Positions 26,820 through 35,490 are shown, counted from the first letter of the stretch. The stretch is DNA of 64,000 bases from Fischerella sp. CENA71 (GCA_024239075.1 JANBVI010000053.1:1-64000), one strand, 5' to 3'. A program made the numbers and translations. The notes: generated by a model not told the origin, from the letters alone.

Positions 26820-27701
26820 ATGCCTTGGTCTCGAATTTTTAGTGGAATTGTTGCGATCGTTGTCGCTTTATCGGCAACTATTTTGGGCGGATGGTACTTT
26901 ACCATCGTATTTGCAGTCATCATCTTTTTAGGTCAAAAAGAATTCTTTAATTTAGTCAAAGCTAAAGGCATAGCTCCCACTGTAAAAACTACGATGGTTG
27001 TTAGTCAAATTCTCCTAGCAATTTGTACGCTAGATGGAAATTTGGCTGATGCTGTTATGCCAATAGCAGGTACTTTTATCTGTTTTTACCTGCTATTTCA
27101 ACCTAAAATGGCAGCGATCGCGGATATTTCCGCTTCCATCTTAGGGCTTTTTTACACTGGTTATTTGCCAAGTTACTGGGTAAGGTTACGAGCATTTAAT
27201 ACAACAGCTAGCAATCTTCCTTTGGGGGGCTACTGGCCGGCAAGTTGGTCAGATTTCTTTGCACATGGACATGCAGTTTCTTTACCAGACGGTTTGACTG
27301 CTACAATGCTGACTTTCCTCTGTATTTGGGCAGCAGATATTGGTGCTTATACATTTGGTAAATTTTTTGGCAAAACCCCTTTATCTGATATTAGCCCGAA
27401 AAAAACTGTAGAAGGTGCTGTGTTTGGTGTTGCGGCTAGTGTGATCGTTGCATTTGCTGTGGCTTATTATTTTAACTGGCCCAAATATCCTATTACTGGT
27501 TTGACCTTAGGCTTGTTAATTGGTGTAGCTGGTCTTTTAGGTGATCTGACAGAATCAATGCTCAAGCGGGATGCTGGAGTAAAAGATTCAGGACAATTAA
27601 TTCCCGGTCATGGTGGCATTTTAGACCGTACTGATAGTTACATTTTTACTGCTCCTTTAGTTTACTATTTTGTATCTCTTATATTACCATTGCTGATTTA
27701 G
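26820..27701 (+). CDS. cdsA: Phosphatidate cytidylyltransferase
   Basis: 293 residues with about eight membrane helices. The CDP-diglyceride synthetase signature is complete: DISPKKTVEGAVFG, then GDLTESMLKRDAGVKDSG and LIPGHGGILDRTDS (about 243-275). It makes CDP-diacylglycerol from CTP and phosphatidic acid for phosphatidylglycerol synthesis, essential for thylakoid and photosystem function. It stands in the same direction as cbiT. After its stop come two strong palindromes. Confidence 0.94.
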   Translation: MPWSRIFSGIVAIVVALSATILGGWYFTIVFAVIIFLGQKEFFNLVKAKGIAPTVKTTMVVSQILLAICTLDGNLADAVMPIAGTFICFYLLFQPKMAAIADISASILGLFYTGYLPSYWVRLRAFNTTASNLPLGGYWPASWSDFFAHGHAVSLPDGLTATMLTFLCIWAADIGAYTFGKFFGKTPLSDISPKKTVEGAVFGVAASVIVAFAVAYYFNWPKYPITGLTLGLLIGVAGLLGDLTESMLKRDAGVKDSGQLIPGHGGILDRTDSYIFTAPLVYYFVSLILPLLI

Positions 27702-27758
27702 TTATTAGTTATACCCCAGGCTAATACCAATTTCCTTTAAAAGTGAAACATATTTTTT

Positions 27759-27788
27759 TGTAGAGACGTGCCATGGCACGTCTCTACA
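27759..27788. repeat. 30-bp perfect palindrome (GTAGAGACGTGCC family)
   Basis: The left half TGTAGAGACGTGCCA is followed directly by its exact reverse complement, centred between 27773 and 27774. There is no loop and no T-run, so it is unlikely to be a plain terminator. The GTAGAGACGTGCCATGGC motif is one I associate with multicopy repeats in cyanobacteria. Confidence 0.85.
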
Positions 27789-27812
27789 TTATTTATGTGT
27801 ATCGCGATTAAC

Positions 27813-27865
27813 GTGAAATGGTATAACGCACCATCCCAAGTTTTTGGTGCGTTATACCATTTCAC
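27813..27865. repeat. 21-bp perfect inverted repeat after cdsA
   Basis: GTGAAATGGTATAACGCACC (left arm 27813-27833 with a final A) and TGGTGCGTTATACCATTTCA (right arm 27845-27865 with a final C) pair without mismatch around an 11-base loop. AAAAATCTTG follows. It could end cdsA transcripts or be a miniature element; such long exact arms favour the latter. Confidence 0.85.
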
Positions 27866-28010
27866 AAAAATCTTGATAAAATTTATTCGCTTTTTCCTTT
27901 TAGTCTAGATATCAGAGACATTATTTTGATATTTCTCAACATTTAAAATAGTATTTACTCACAGCAAATATAGAATTAAAATCTAAATTTTTAATTCTCA
28001 TTAAGATTGA

Positions 28011-28036
28011 TATTTTATCGATTGATCGATAAAATA
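28011..28036. promoter_or_regulatory. 12-bp dyad TATTTTATCGAT upstream of AraC gene
   Basis: TATTTTATCGAT (28011-28022) and ATCGATAAAATA (28025-28036) are an exact dyad with a 2-base spacer. The short spacer and AT-rich arms suit a dimeric repressor or activator operator more than a terminator. It lies about 410 bp before the AraC regulator. The ligand protein is unknown. Confidence 0.4.
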
Positions 28037-28380
28037 TATAGCCATTTTGCTCAGTAAGTCAGATCAGCGAACAGTTTTAAGGCTGACAAAACAAGAGGAT
28101 CGAGGTTTTTCGTATAGATGAGACTAATGATAGATGCGTAAGTAAGAAGTGTAGCAGAGTTGATAAATCGAATCCAAGCTGTAATAAATCTATTTGAATT
28201 TGTGGTGTTCCTGATGGTAAATATTACAAATTTGAATTATTCATTTGAGTAATTAACACTAAAAAATATACTTTAATTAGGAGAAGATAATTATTGTCTC
28301 AATAAATAGAGAAAAGTAGTTATCTTGCTATTTTACGAGAAGCTGTGTCTATTTATAGGCTGCATTTCATTAACCACTTC

Positions 28381-28396
28381 GTACTTATACAAGTAC
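28381..28396. promoter_or_regulatory. GTACTT-n4-AAGTAC dyad before AraC gene
   Basis: GTACTT (28381-28386), ATAC, AAGTAC (28391-28396): a perfect 6-bp dyad with a 4-base spacer, 50 bp before the chosen start codon of the AraC-type regulator. Between 27866 and 28381 only this, the earlier dyad and AT-rich DNA were seen. A role in autoregulation is inference. Confidence 0.4.
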
Positions 28397-28445
28397 TGTT
28401 TTGAAAGAAAGTGGGACTAACAGCCCAGCGGCAAAGGAGAAGGTA

Positions 28446-29339
28446 ATGCAAGGGGAAAAGTCCCTGACTATTGACGTGACTAGATTAGATGCTCGTAAGC
28501 ATGTCCTCACCAAGTCGCCCATATTATCAAGTCATGAATCAGGATGGAAAAATCTGGGTTTGGAGTATCATATCCAACCTGCCTATGAAAGCCCTGAACA
28601 TTACTCTAAGAATTATGTGCTTGTAATTCGGCTAAAATGCCAGTTAGAATTACAAAGGTGGCTGGGAGAATGCCATAAAAGCGAAAACTCTTTGCCAGGA
28701 GATGTGGCAGTAATACCGCCTTACGTAACTCACAGAGCGACTACTATAGAGGAGTCTGAGTTTATTGCTTTGACTTTAGACTCTGATTTCGTAGCAACAA
28801 TAGCTTACGAATCCATCGATTCAGACGCGGTTGAGGTAATACCACACTTTTCCAAACCTGATCCATTAATTTATCAAATTACCCTTGCCCTTAAAAAAGC
28901 GTTAGAATACAATAGTCTGGTTAGTGGTCTGTATGCTGATTCTATGGCGACAGCATTGTCAGCTCACTTGTTGCAACACTACTCTGCACCAAAACATTCT
29001 CTGCAAAACTATGGTGGTGGTTTACCCAGGCATAAGCTACAACGGGTAACTGAGTATATCATTGATCATTTGGCAGAAGATTTGCTGCTAGGAGCAATGG
29101 CTCAGGAAGTAGGCATGAGTAGGTACCACTTTGCCCGATTATTCAAACAATCCACAGGGCTTTCTCCTTATCAGTACGTAATTCACTGCCGCATTGAGCG
29201 TGCTAAGATGTTGCTTCTACAAAATAAGCTAAAAATTTCTGAAGTAGCCTCTATAGTTGGTTTTGCCGATCAAAGCCAGTTTACCCGGCATTTTAAGCGT
29301 ATATTGGGAGTCACGCCCAAAGAGATCCGGAAAAAATAG
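28446..29339 (+). CDS. AraC-family transcriptional regulator
   Basis: 297 residues from ATG 28446, which follows AAAGGAGAAGG at good spacing; a TTG at 28401 is the longer option. The N-terminal half (about 1-180) is a cupin-like sensing domain with no motif I can name. The C-terminal tandem HTH is canonical: LLGAMAQEVGMSRYHFARLFKQSTGLSPYQYVIHCRIERAKMLL, then ISEVASIVGFADQSQFTRHFKRILGVTPKEIR. AraC regulators usually activate nearby genes on binding a small molecule. The next gene downstream is dps, 400 bp away, so dps is one possible target. Confidence 0.9.
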   Translation: MQGEKSLTIDVTRLDARKHVLTKSPILSSHESGWKNLGLEYHIQPAYESPEHYSKNYVLVIRLKCQLELQRWLGECHKSENSLPGDVAVIPPYVTHRATTIEESEFIALTLDSDFVATIAYESIDSDAVEVIPHFSKPDPLIYQITLALKKALEYNSLVSGLYADSMATALSAHLLQHYSAPKHSLQNYGGGLPRHKLQRVTEYIIDHLAEDLLLGAMAQEVGMSRYHFARLFKQSTGLSPYQYVIHCRIERAKMLLLQNKLKISEVASIVGFADQSQFTRHFKRILGVTPKEIRKK

Positions 29340-29383
29340 CAATAATTTTCTAAAAAAGCAATAATCATCTATACAGCAATAAT
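29338..29383 (+). repeat. Three AGCAATAAT direct repeats
   Basis: AGCAATAAT occurs at 29338-29346, 29357-29365 and 29375-29383, spacing 19 and 18 bp, starting within the AraC stop codon. Direct repeats at about two helical turns are typical of AraC binding sites, but dps begins 360 bp later, so a promoter role is not established. Confidence 0.45.
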
Positions 29384-29740
29384 CAAGTTTCTATACCTTG
29401 AGATAGAAAGATTTAAAATCCCTATTGTCCTCGGCTAGTGGTGTTCAGCCCTAGCAATCCCCCCTATTTTTGCTCCAAGTAGTAGCTAGCTGTCTACAAC
29501 CCAAAAATTGATGGAGGGATGGGAAAGTTGGGAGATGGGGAGATGAGCAATCATACTTTTTCTCTCCATTACCCCATCATCCTATCCCCACAGACCCCTC
29601 AAAATTGCTGGGGCAAATATTCGGTGTGACGGGGGGTAAAAGCTTAAGCAACAGTCTGAAGAGCAATTAACAGATACTTGTGCCAAAAGCGCTAGCTGGG
29701 CGTTATACCACTAGATCCTTTCTTAATTTAAGGAAATCTA
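29384..29740. other. AraC-dps spacer
   Basis: 357 bp without a gene. It contains a GGGAGATGGGGAGATGAGC / CTCTCCATTACCCCATC fold-back repeat (about 29517-29590) and then the likely dps promoter region. A Shine-Dalgarno AAGGAAA lies just before the dps ATG. No other structure was recognised. Confidence 0.4.
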
Positions 29741-30289
29741 ATGAACGGTAGTAGCGAACCTCTCGGTAAAAGCCTTGATCAAACTGGAATTACTCTACCT
29801 TTACAAGTTCGAGCGCAACTGATCGATATTCTCAATCAAACGCTTGCAACCACGATCGATCTCAAAACTCAAATAAAGCAGGCTCATTGGAATGTGGGGA
29901 TGACAAAATCCTCGAACCTACACGAGTTGTTTAATGAAATCGCCACAGAGTTAGATGTGTATATCGATTTGCTTGCACACAGAGTTACAACTCTTGGGGG
30001 TTTGGCAATCGGTACTGCTCGGAGCGCAGCAGGTCTATCAATTTTACCTGAATATCCCTTTAATATTATTGAAGGTAAAGATCATGTGAGTTCGATCGCA
30101 GAGCGTTTGGCTATCTACGGAAATTTGCTCTGGGAAAACATTGATCGTACGGCTGTTTTGGGAGATGCAGATACAGCCTATCTTTACGCAGAAGTTTCTA
30201 TGGTCGTTGATAAGCGTTTGTGGTTCCTAGATGCTCATCTAGTCAGTTCAGTTTTGCAAGTAGATCACCAGCTAGCTGAATATAACTAG
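29741..30289 (+). CDS. dps: Dps ferritin-like protein with substituted ferroxidase ligands
   Basis: 182 residues of the Dps/ferritin-like fold: a four-helix bundle starting with QIKQAHWNVGM and HELFNEIATELDVYIDLLAHRVTTLGG. Dps shells of 12 subunits oxidise Fe(II) with peroxide and store iron. Relative to E. coli Dps (His51, His63, Asp67, Asp78, Glu82), this protein has His49, His61, Asn65, Asp76 and His80: Asp67 is Asn and Glu82 is His. Cyanobacterial Dps variants with extra His at the ferroxidase site have been described, some binding zinc, and this may be one. The N-terminus is slightly longer than the core. Confidence 0.88.
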   Translation: MNGSSEPLGKSLDQTGITLPLQVRAQLIDILNQTLATTIDLKTQIKQAHWNVGMTKSSNLHELFNEIATELDVYIDLLAHRVTTLGGLAIGTARSAAGLSILPEYPFNIIEGKDHVSSIAERLAIYGNLLWENIDRTAVLGDADTAYLYAEVSMVVDKRLWFLDAHLVSSVLQVDHQLAEYN

Positions 30290-30367
30290 ATTACGATATG
30301 GAGTCAATGGTCAATATTTTATTGCTATTACACTTGACTCTGGACACTGGACACTTGACAACATTAG

Positions 30368-31084
30368 TTAAGGGTTTACATTAATTCTCCCCTGACAAAC
30401 TAATTTTCCTCTGATCAGCTTTAGTTGTTGGATATCAACATCAGAACCCAAATTGAGATAGTATCCATCATGAGTTTCTAGCACTACCCCCATAGTATCT
30501 TTAGCTTGGATGTGTGATAAGTGTAACTCACGACTACTTAGTAACTTGATGTCTGCACAAACTTGTGAGACTGGGGAACTGTTTTCGGGAGTTTGGGAAA
30601 CATGAAGTATAATCCGGCTGTTGTCAAGAATAATTTTTTGGTAAAAAATTGACTTGGATTTTGGACACTGTTCTGGTAAAAGTTTATCCAGTACATCATT
30701 TAAGGCAGTCGATAATAAAGTAGATGAAGTAGAGGCATTAAGTTCATCTTCTTCCACTACTAGTTCGCCAATTACTGGTACAGTTTCTAACAGCCGTAAC
30801 GGTTGACCCTTGAGTACTGAACCAATGTTGATCCGAATATTTTCGGCTATAAGTTGAATTTTGGTAATATGAAGACCTTGATAAACCGCATGATTAGCAA
30901 AAATCGACACCCAAGGAATGCAACCAGAGAGAATTTGGCGATCGCTCGCTTTGATCTCGACTTCCAACTGAGATACTTGGCTGACTTGAGTTCTCAACCA
31001 TAATTTGAGTGCTGTCGTCAGTACGTTCGTAATGATGCGAACTTTTTTGTTAGAAGTTTGTGTTTCTAAATTGTTTTGTGCCAT
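30368..31084 (-). CDS. DUF2993 family protein
   Basis: 238 residues without signal peptide or clear membrane segment. The pattern of beta strands, with VEIKASDRQILSGCIPWVSIFANHAVYQGLHITKIQLIAENIRINIGSVLKGQPLRLLETVPVIGELVV, matches DUF2993 (LmeA-like). This family is common in cyanobacteria and actinobacteria and is proposed to bind lipids; LmeA acts in mycobacterial lipomannan synthesis. Function here is unknown. It is divergent from the pseudouridine synthase gene. Confidence 0.75.
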   Translation of the reverse strand: MAQNNLETQTSNKKVRIITNVLTTALKLWLRTQVSQVSQLEVEIKASDRQILSGCIPWVSIFANHAVYQGLHITKIQLIAENIRINIGSVLKGQPLRLLETVPVIGELVVEEDELNASTSSTLLSTALNDVLDKLLPEQCPKSKSIFYQKIILDNSRIILHVSQTPENSSPVSQVCADIKLLSSRELHLSHIQAKDTMGVVLETHDGYYLNLGSDVDIQQLKLIRGKLVCQGRINVNP

Positions 31085-31248
31085 CTACCACTTTATTGAT
31101 TACTTATGATTAACTACTTACAAATTTATAGATATTTAAACAAGTCTTAACTTTATCATTTGTGGCCATTAACTACAAACCGCAAAGGTAAAGTTTTGTG
31201 CAATTAGCTGTATGTTTTACTATTGACTCAAAGTCAAGTAATTTCCGC

Positions 31249-32004
31249 ATGGAGGAAAGACTACAAAAAATTTTATCCCAATGGGGTATTGCCTCACGCC
31301 GTCAAGCCGAAGACATGATTAGGCGATCGCGCGTGCGGGTAAATGGCGAATTGGCGCACTTGGGTCAAAAAGTTGACCCTCAAAAAGATACAATCACTAT
31401 TGACGGTAAGTCAGTATCACCTGACCAACGTCCAGCTTTAGTGTATCTGCTACTGCACAAAGAAGTAGGTGTAGTTTCTACTTGTCACGATCCCCACGGA
31501 AGAAAGACTGTTTTGGATCTATTGCCAACAGAATTACATTTTGGTCAGGGTATTCACCCTGTTGGTCGCTTGGATGCAGACTCTACAGGAGCAATTATAC
31601 TTACCAACGATGGAGAGTTAACATTTTGGCTAACTCATCCACGTCATAATATCCCAAAAACTTACCAAGTTTTAGTAGAAGGGCATCCGACTGAATCAAT
31701 ACTACGCACTTGGCGTCAAGGTGTGCTGTTAGATGGGAGAAAAACACGGCCAGCACAGGTGAAATTAATCGAAAAATTTGCCGATACTACTTGTTTGGAA
31801 ATCATTTTAAAGGAGGGAAGAAATCGTCAGATTCGTCGTGTTGCCGAACAATTAGGACATCCAGTAATTAAATTACATCGTACCGCCATAGGTAAAATTC
31901 AACTGCGATCGCCTGGGGGTAAACCATTACGCGAAGGTGAATATCGTCACTTAGAAGAAAGTGAAATTCGCTTTTTAGAAAAAATTAAAGCAAATTCCTA
32001 TTAA
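31249..32004 (+). CDS. Ribosomal pseudouridine synthase, RsuA/RluB type
   Basis: 251 residues from ATG 31249 (MEERLQKILSQWGIASRRQAE); a GTG at 31198 would add 17 unrelated residues. The N-terminal S4 RNA-binding domain (about 2-60) precedes the catalytic GRLDADSTGAIILTNDG (catalytic Asp in RLD, about 105), and the C-terminal GRNRQIRRVAEQLGHPVIKLHR is typical. These enzymes turn specific uridines of 16S (RsuA) or 23S (RluB/RluE) rRNA into pseudouridine; which one cannot be told here. It is followed 34 bp later by a RodZ-like gene, probably in the same unit. Confidence 0.9.
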   Translation: MEERLQKILSQWGIASRRQAEDMIRRSRVRVNGELAHLGQKVDPQKDTITIDGKSVSPDQRPALVYLLLHKEVGVVSTCHDPHGRKTVLDLLPTELHFGQGIHPVGRLDADSTGAIILTNDGELTFWLTHPRHNIPKTYQVLVEGHPTESILRTWRQGVLLDGRKTRPAQVKLIEKFADTTCLEIILKEGRNRQIRRVAEQLGHPVIKLHRTAIGKIQLRSPGGKPLREGEYRHLEESEIRFLEKIKANSY

Positions 32005-32038
32005 CGATTTAGCTGAATTTAAGGAGTGTAAATAAAAG

Positions 32039-32830
32039 ATGAAATGGTTAAACAAGAAAAACAAGTATGAGTTAGTCAATTCATTGGAGCAACAGCGAAG
32101 AGAAAAATTAGCAGCCATGGGCGCACAACTTAGCTCCTTACGCCAGGAAAAAGGTTTATCACTAGATGAAATAGTTGTACTGACCAGAATCCCGCGACGA
32201 CTGTTGCAAGCAATTGAAGAAGGTAATTTACAAGAACTACCAGAACCTGTGTATATTCAAGGTTTAATTCGGCAGTTTGCTGATGCATTAGGCTTTAATG
32301 GTGCAGAATTTGCTGGTGATTTTCCAATTGGAATTAATCGAGTTAGCTTAAACTCTGGTTGGAAAAATAAATCGGTAGGTGAGTTACGTCCACTGCATCT
32401 TTATTTACTTTATATATTGATGATTTTTTGTTCTGTGGGTGGATTATCCCAGTTATTGAATGCTAATGCTTTGCAAACAGCAAACAATAATCAAAATATT
32501 TCCAAACAATATCAACAGACTGTAAATCCATCACAAAAGTTTCAGCCTGTTAGCGACATGACTAGCAATCTTAATAGCGCTCAACAGGTACAAATAGGTT
32601 TAACATTAACAGAAGAAACTTGGATTCAGGTATTAGTTGATGGTAAATTAGAGTATGAAGGCAAACTACCAGAAGGAACTCACCGGATTTGGAAAGCTCA
32701 AGAGCAACTAACAGTCAGAACTGACAATGCTGGTGGCGTATTGGTAAGTATAAATAAAGAAAAAGCCAAGCAACTGGGAGAACCAGGGAAACAAAAAGAA
32801 GTGACGATCGCAGCTAATACGAGGTCATAG
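32039..32830 (+). CDS. RodZ-like protein with DUF4115 domain (third copy)
   Basis: 263 residues. The HTH domain (about 25-92: MGAQLSSLRQEKGLSLDEIV and EPVYIQGLIRQFADALGFNG) is followed by one membrane segment (about 118-140) and a DUF4115 domain (about 183-258: ETWIQVLVDGKLEYEGKLPEG). This is close in layout to the protein at 9137-10036 but with an Asn/Gln-rich linker instead of Thr/Pro. It is the second gene of a unit with a pseudouridine synthase and ends in a strong terminator. It may be the canonical RodZ or a paralogue; sequence alone does not decide. Confidence 0.8.
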   Translation: MKWLNKKNKYELVNSLEQQRREKLAAMGAQLSSLRQEKGLSLDEIVVLTRIPRRLLQAIEEGNLQELPEPVYIQGLIRQFADALGFNGAEFAGDFPIGINRVSLNSGWKNKSVGELRPLHLYLLYILMIFCSVGGLSQLLNANALQTANNNQNISKQYQQTVNPSQKFQPVSDMTSNLNSAQQVQIGLTLTEETWIQVLVDGKLEYEGKLPEGTHRIWKAQEQLTVRTDNAGGVLVSINKEKAKQLGEPGKQKEVTIAANTRS

Positions 32831-32852
32831 TTAAATTGTTAAGGAGCAACTC

Positions 32853-32890
32853 GTGCTGTTATGCTTTGTGCATGGCAGCACTATTTTTTT
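32853..32890 (+). terminator. Rho-independent terminator
   Basis: GTGCTG...CAGCAC (32853-32881) with an inner ATGC/GCAT pairing, followed by TATTTTTTT (32882-32890). It lies 22 bp after the RodZ-like stop. The best terminator in the window; it marks the end of the pseudouridine synthase-RodZ unit. Confidence 0.85.
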
Positions 32891-33573
32891 AGAAATTTAT
32901 AGAGTTAAGACAACAGGGACGAGATGTGTTGGAATAATTTACCATTAGAGCACGACAAGCTGTCGTTAGATCGCAATGAATATATGCGATCGCATCCTCA
33001 TCTACATTTTTACTTACGAACTGCTTCCCTACGAACAGTATTTTCTTTTCTTACTTCGTTAGAATAAACTCCTATCAGCTAATTTATTCTATGCAAACTT
33101 TAATTTAGTCACCTACTATTACTTATGTCTGGTGACTAGCTGTGTTTGTTCATGCATACACATTAATTGCCTCACTAGTTGTTAACTCTAGTTAATCAAC
33201 TTGAATTAATGGCTAAGTATAGCTTAACGTAAGTATGAAGTAGTTTTTTATGAATAAGCTGGTAAAAATCTGTATTTAAATTGACAGATTAATATTTAAC
33301 CTTCCAAGGGTGCCATATACCAAAGTTTACTTAGTAATTATTAATTCATCGGAGAGCCAAACTGTGATGATTTTTGCAGAGAGCATGAACTATATTGATA
33401 AAATCAAGTTGTTCTGCGTATGGAAAAATAACAAATAAAGTTAATTTTTAAACTACCTATTTTTTCTACGGGAATTTTTTATTCCTTCTCTATTATTTTC
33501 TTTGATTTTTTAAAATTATCTGCATAACTCATTGCTGGCACTAGAAGTTTGCAGTACCCTTGCGAGGTTTTTG
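32891..33573. other. Long AT-rich spacer before WD40 gene
   Basis: About 680 bp without a supported gene. It has one HIP1 octamer (about 32988) and many TTAA-rich runs, including AGTTGTTAACTCTAGTTAATCAAC near 33178-33201, which can pair with itself. No repeat family, RNA gene or dyad operator stands out. The WD40 start was placed at ATG 33574 after GAGG. The length suggests a long 5' untranslated region or distant promoters. Confidence 0.35.
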
Positions 33574-35334
33574 ATGGATTGGATTAGCTTACTCAAAGCT
33601 CAACAAGTTGATTTCCTGCAACGAGTGAAAAAACCGAGGACTCATGATGTATCTTTGCTAGAGACTCAAGTCAGAGGTTGTCACACTGAAATCATGGCAT
33701 TTTCAGGTGAAGCACTGGAAAAAATGCTGGCAGTTGCTTGCCAAAAAGCAGAAATTATTGGTAAAAATCCACCTCCTGTACCACCTGAATATCCAGAATT
33801 TTCTGATTGGAATATACCCTTTGATGCATACTTCCAGCAGCAAGCAGAAGATTATATTTTGCGAGAGCAAATTGTTGAGCAAATCATGCATCAATGCTTG
33901 GGTAAATCGGTGAAAAAAGTGCCACAAGATGCTATAAAAAATATGGTTTTGGATGATGAAGGCAACTTACGTGGAGAAAGCAAATTTCCTTATTTATTTC
34001 TCAATAATTCCAGCAATCCAATTCTTGTTTGTGTTGCCGATGGAGAAAGTTTTAATGGGATTAAAAAAAATAAAATTAAATGGTCAGTTACTCAAGAAGA
34101 TATAATAAATTACAGAGTCTTGATTTTTGTATGTCTGTTTTATCCATCTCATGGTGAAAGCGGCTACGAGAAACAAGCGATAGTTACTGGTTTTTTGCCG
34201 ACAAATCAAATTGAATTTAGTGAACCAAAAATTTATCTATCTCCCAGTAACTTGTTATATGCAGGTGGATTGAGTTGGTATTTAGGAACAGGAATTACCA
34301 AACAAGATACACCACCATTATTTGATGAAATATTTGTCCCAGAAAAAACTCAAACTTTACCACCAGAGCATCCCCTTAAGGGAATAATCGGGGATTGGCA
34401 GTTTTGGCAAACACTCAAAGGACATAGTAGAGGAATCAACTGCCTTGCTTTTTATCCAGGAAGTAATGATAGCGGCCATTCTACTTTAGTAGCAAGTGGA
34501 AGTCGTGGAGAAACAAAATTATGGGATTTAACTAAGGGAGAACTAATAGGTACTTTATCAGAGCATCCCTGGATGCTGTCTGGATTAGTAGATGAAGTCA
34601 ATGCTTTGGCTTTCAGTCCAGATGGGCATACTTTGGTAAGTGCTGGTGCAGATTCTACAATCAAAATGTGGCACGTCGGCGCTAGGGATTTGATCGATAT
34701 TCTGCACAAGCATAATGGTATGGTGCGGTGTGTGGCGTTTACTCCAGATGGACGTATGGTAGCTACAGGAGGAGACGACAGAACAATCTGCTTTTGGGAC
34801 TTGATGCAACGCCGCGTTATAGTTAATCTGTCTTTGGATGATACTGCGGCTCATTCTCTAGCTTTGAGCCAAGACGGAGAAATTTTAGTTACAGGTAGTT
34901 ACCGCAAAATTAAAGCGTGGCAAATTTGTCAACAAGCAGAAAGTAAGGCTCCAAATGCCCAATTATTACATACTCTGACTGGTCATTCTCATATTGTGAC
35001 TTCTTTAGCGATGAGTAGCGATCGCAAAACTCTTATCAGTGGTAGTCGAGATCAAACTATTAAAATTTGGCAACTAGAGACGGGCGAATTGCTGCATACT
35101 CTCAAAGGACACACAGATGGAGTGTATGCGATCGCTCTTAGTCCGGATGGACAGACTATCGCTAGTGGAAGTGCAGATCAAACAATTAAATTATGGCACT
35201 TACAAACTGGTGAATTATTAGCTACATTCACAGGTCATCATCACACAGTAACAGCAGTAGCGTTTACTGCTTCCGGGGAAATTTTGGTAAGTGGTAGTTT
35301 GGATAAGACAATTAAAATATGGCAACGGAGTTAA
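33574..35334 (+). CDS. WD40 repeat protein with uncharacterised N-terminal domain
   Basis: 586 residues from ATG 33574 (MDWISLLKAQQVDFLQRV), preceded by GAGG; TTG 33532 would add 14 residues. Residues 1 to about 280 form a globular region rich in aromatic and charged residues, with no motif I can name (a helical start, then a PYLFLNNSSNPILVCVADG sheet-like part). From about 287 seven WD40 repeats follow, each with GH...LAFSPDG...IKIWHL features such as LKGHTDGVYAIALSPDG; these should close a seven-bladed propeller, a protein interaction platform. Such proteins are common in filamentous cyanobacteria. Binding partners are unknown. No neighbour suggests a pathway. Confidence 0.85.
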   Translation: MDWISLLKAQQVDFLQRVKKPRTHDVSLLETQVRGCHTEIMAFSGEALEKMLAVACQKAEIIGKNPPPVPPEYPEFSDWNIPFDAYFQQQAEDYILREQIVEQIMHQCLGKSVKKVPQDAIKNMVLDDEGNLRGESKFPYLFLNNSSNPILVCVADGESFNGIKKNKIKWSVTQEDIINYRVLIFVCLFYPSHGESGYEKQAIVTGFLPTNQIEFSEPKIYLSPSNLLYAGGLSWYLGTGITKQDTPPLFDEIFVPEKTQTLPPEHPLKGIIGDWQFWQTLKGHSRGINCLAFYPGSNDSGHSTLVASGSRGETKLWDLTKGELIGTLSEHPWMLSGLVDEVNALAFSPDGHTLVSAGADSTIKMWHVGARDLIDILHKHNGMVRCVAFTPDGRMVATGGDDRTICFWDLMQRRVIVNLSLDDTAAHSLALSQDGEILVTGSYRKIKAWQICQQAESKAPNAQLLHTLTGHSHIVTSLAMSSDRKTLISGSRDQTIKIWQLETGELLHTLKGHTDGVYAIALSPDGQTIASGSADQTIKLWHLQTGELLATFTGHHHTVTAVAFTASGEILVSGSLDKTIKIWQRS

Positions 35335-35490
35335 TTGAGGGGAGCGGGGATTGGGGATCGAGAAATAGGGAATAGGGAAGAGTTTCTTGTTGGGAGTTCG
35401 GGATCTAAAACTCTATCTTCTATAATTTCCAAGGAAAAAGTTAAGGTTTAAATCCCGATCCCCTTTCCCTGATCCCCGATCCCTTCTAAA
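35335..35490. repeat. GGGGATTGGGGATCG fold-back repeat
   Basis: AGCGGGGATTGGGGATCGAG on the left and CCCGATCCCCTTTCCC...GATCCCCGATCCC on the right are complementary ends of a 150-bp element between the WD40 and GT9 genes. It is an inverted version of the GATCGGGG repeats at 15325 and 20519. Confidence 0.6.

Noticed and set aside
27759-27788. Palindrome as simple Rho-independent terminator of cdsA
   Set aside because: There is no loop and no T-run after it; better described as a repeat.
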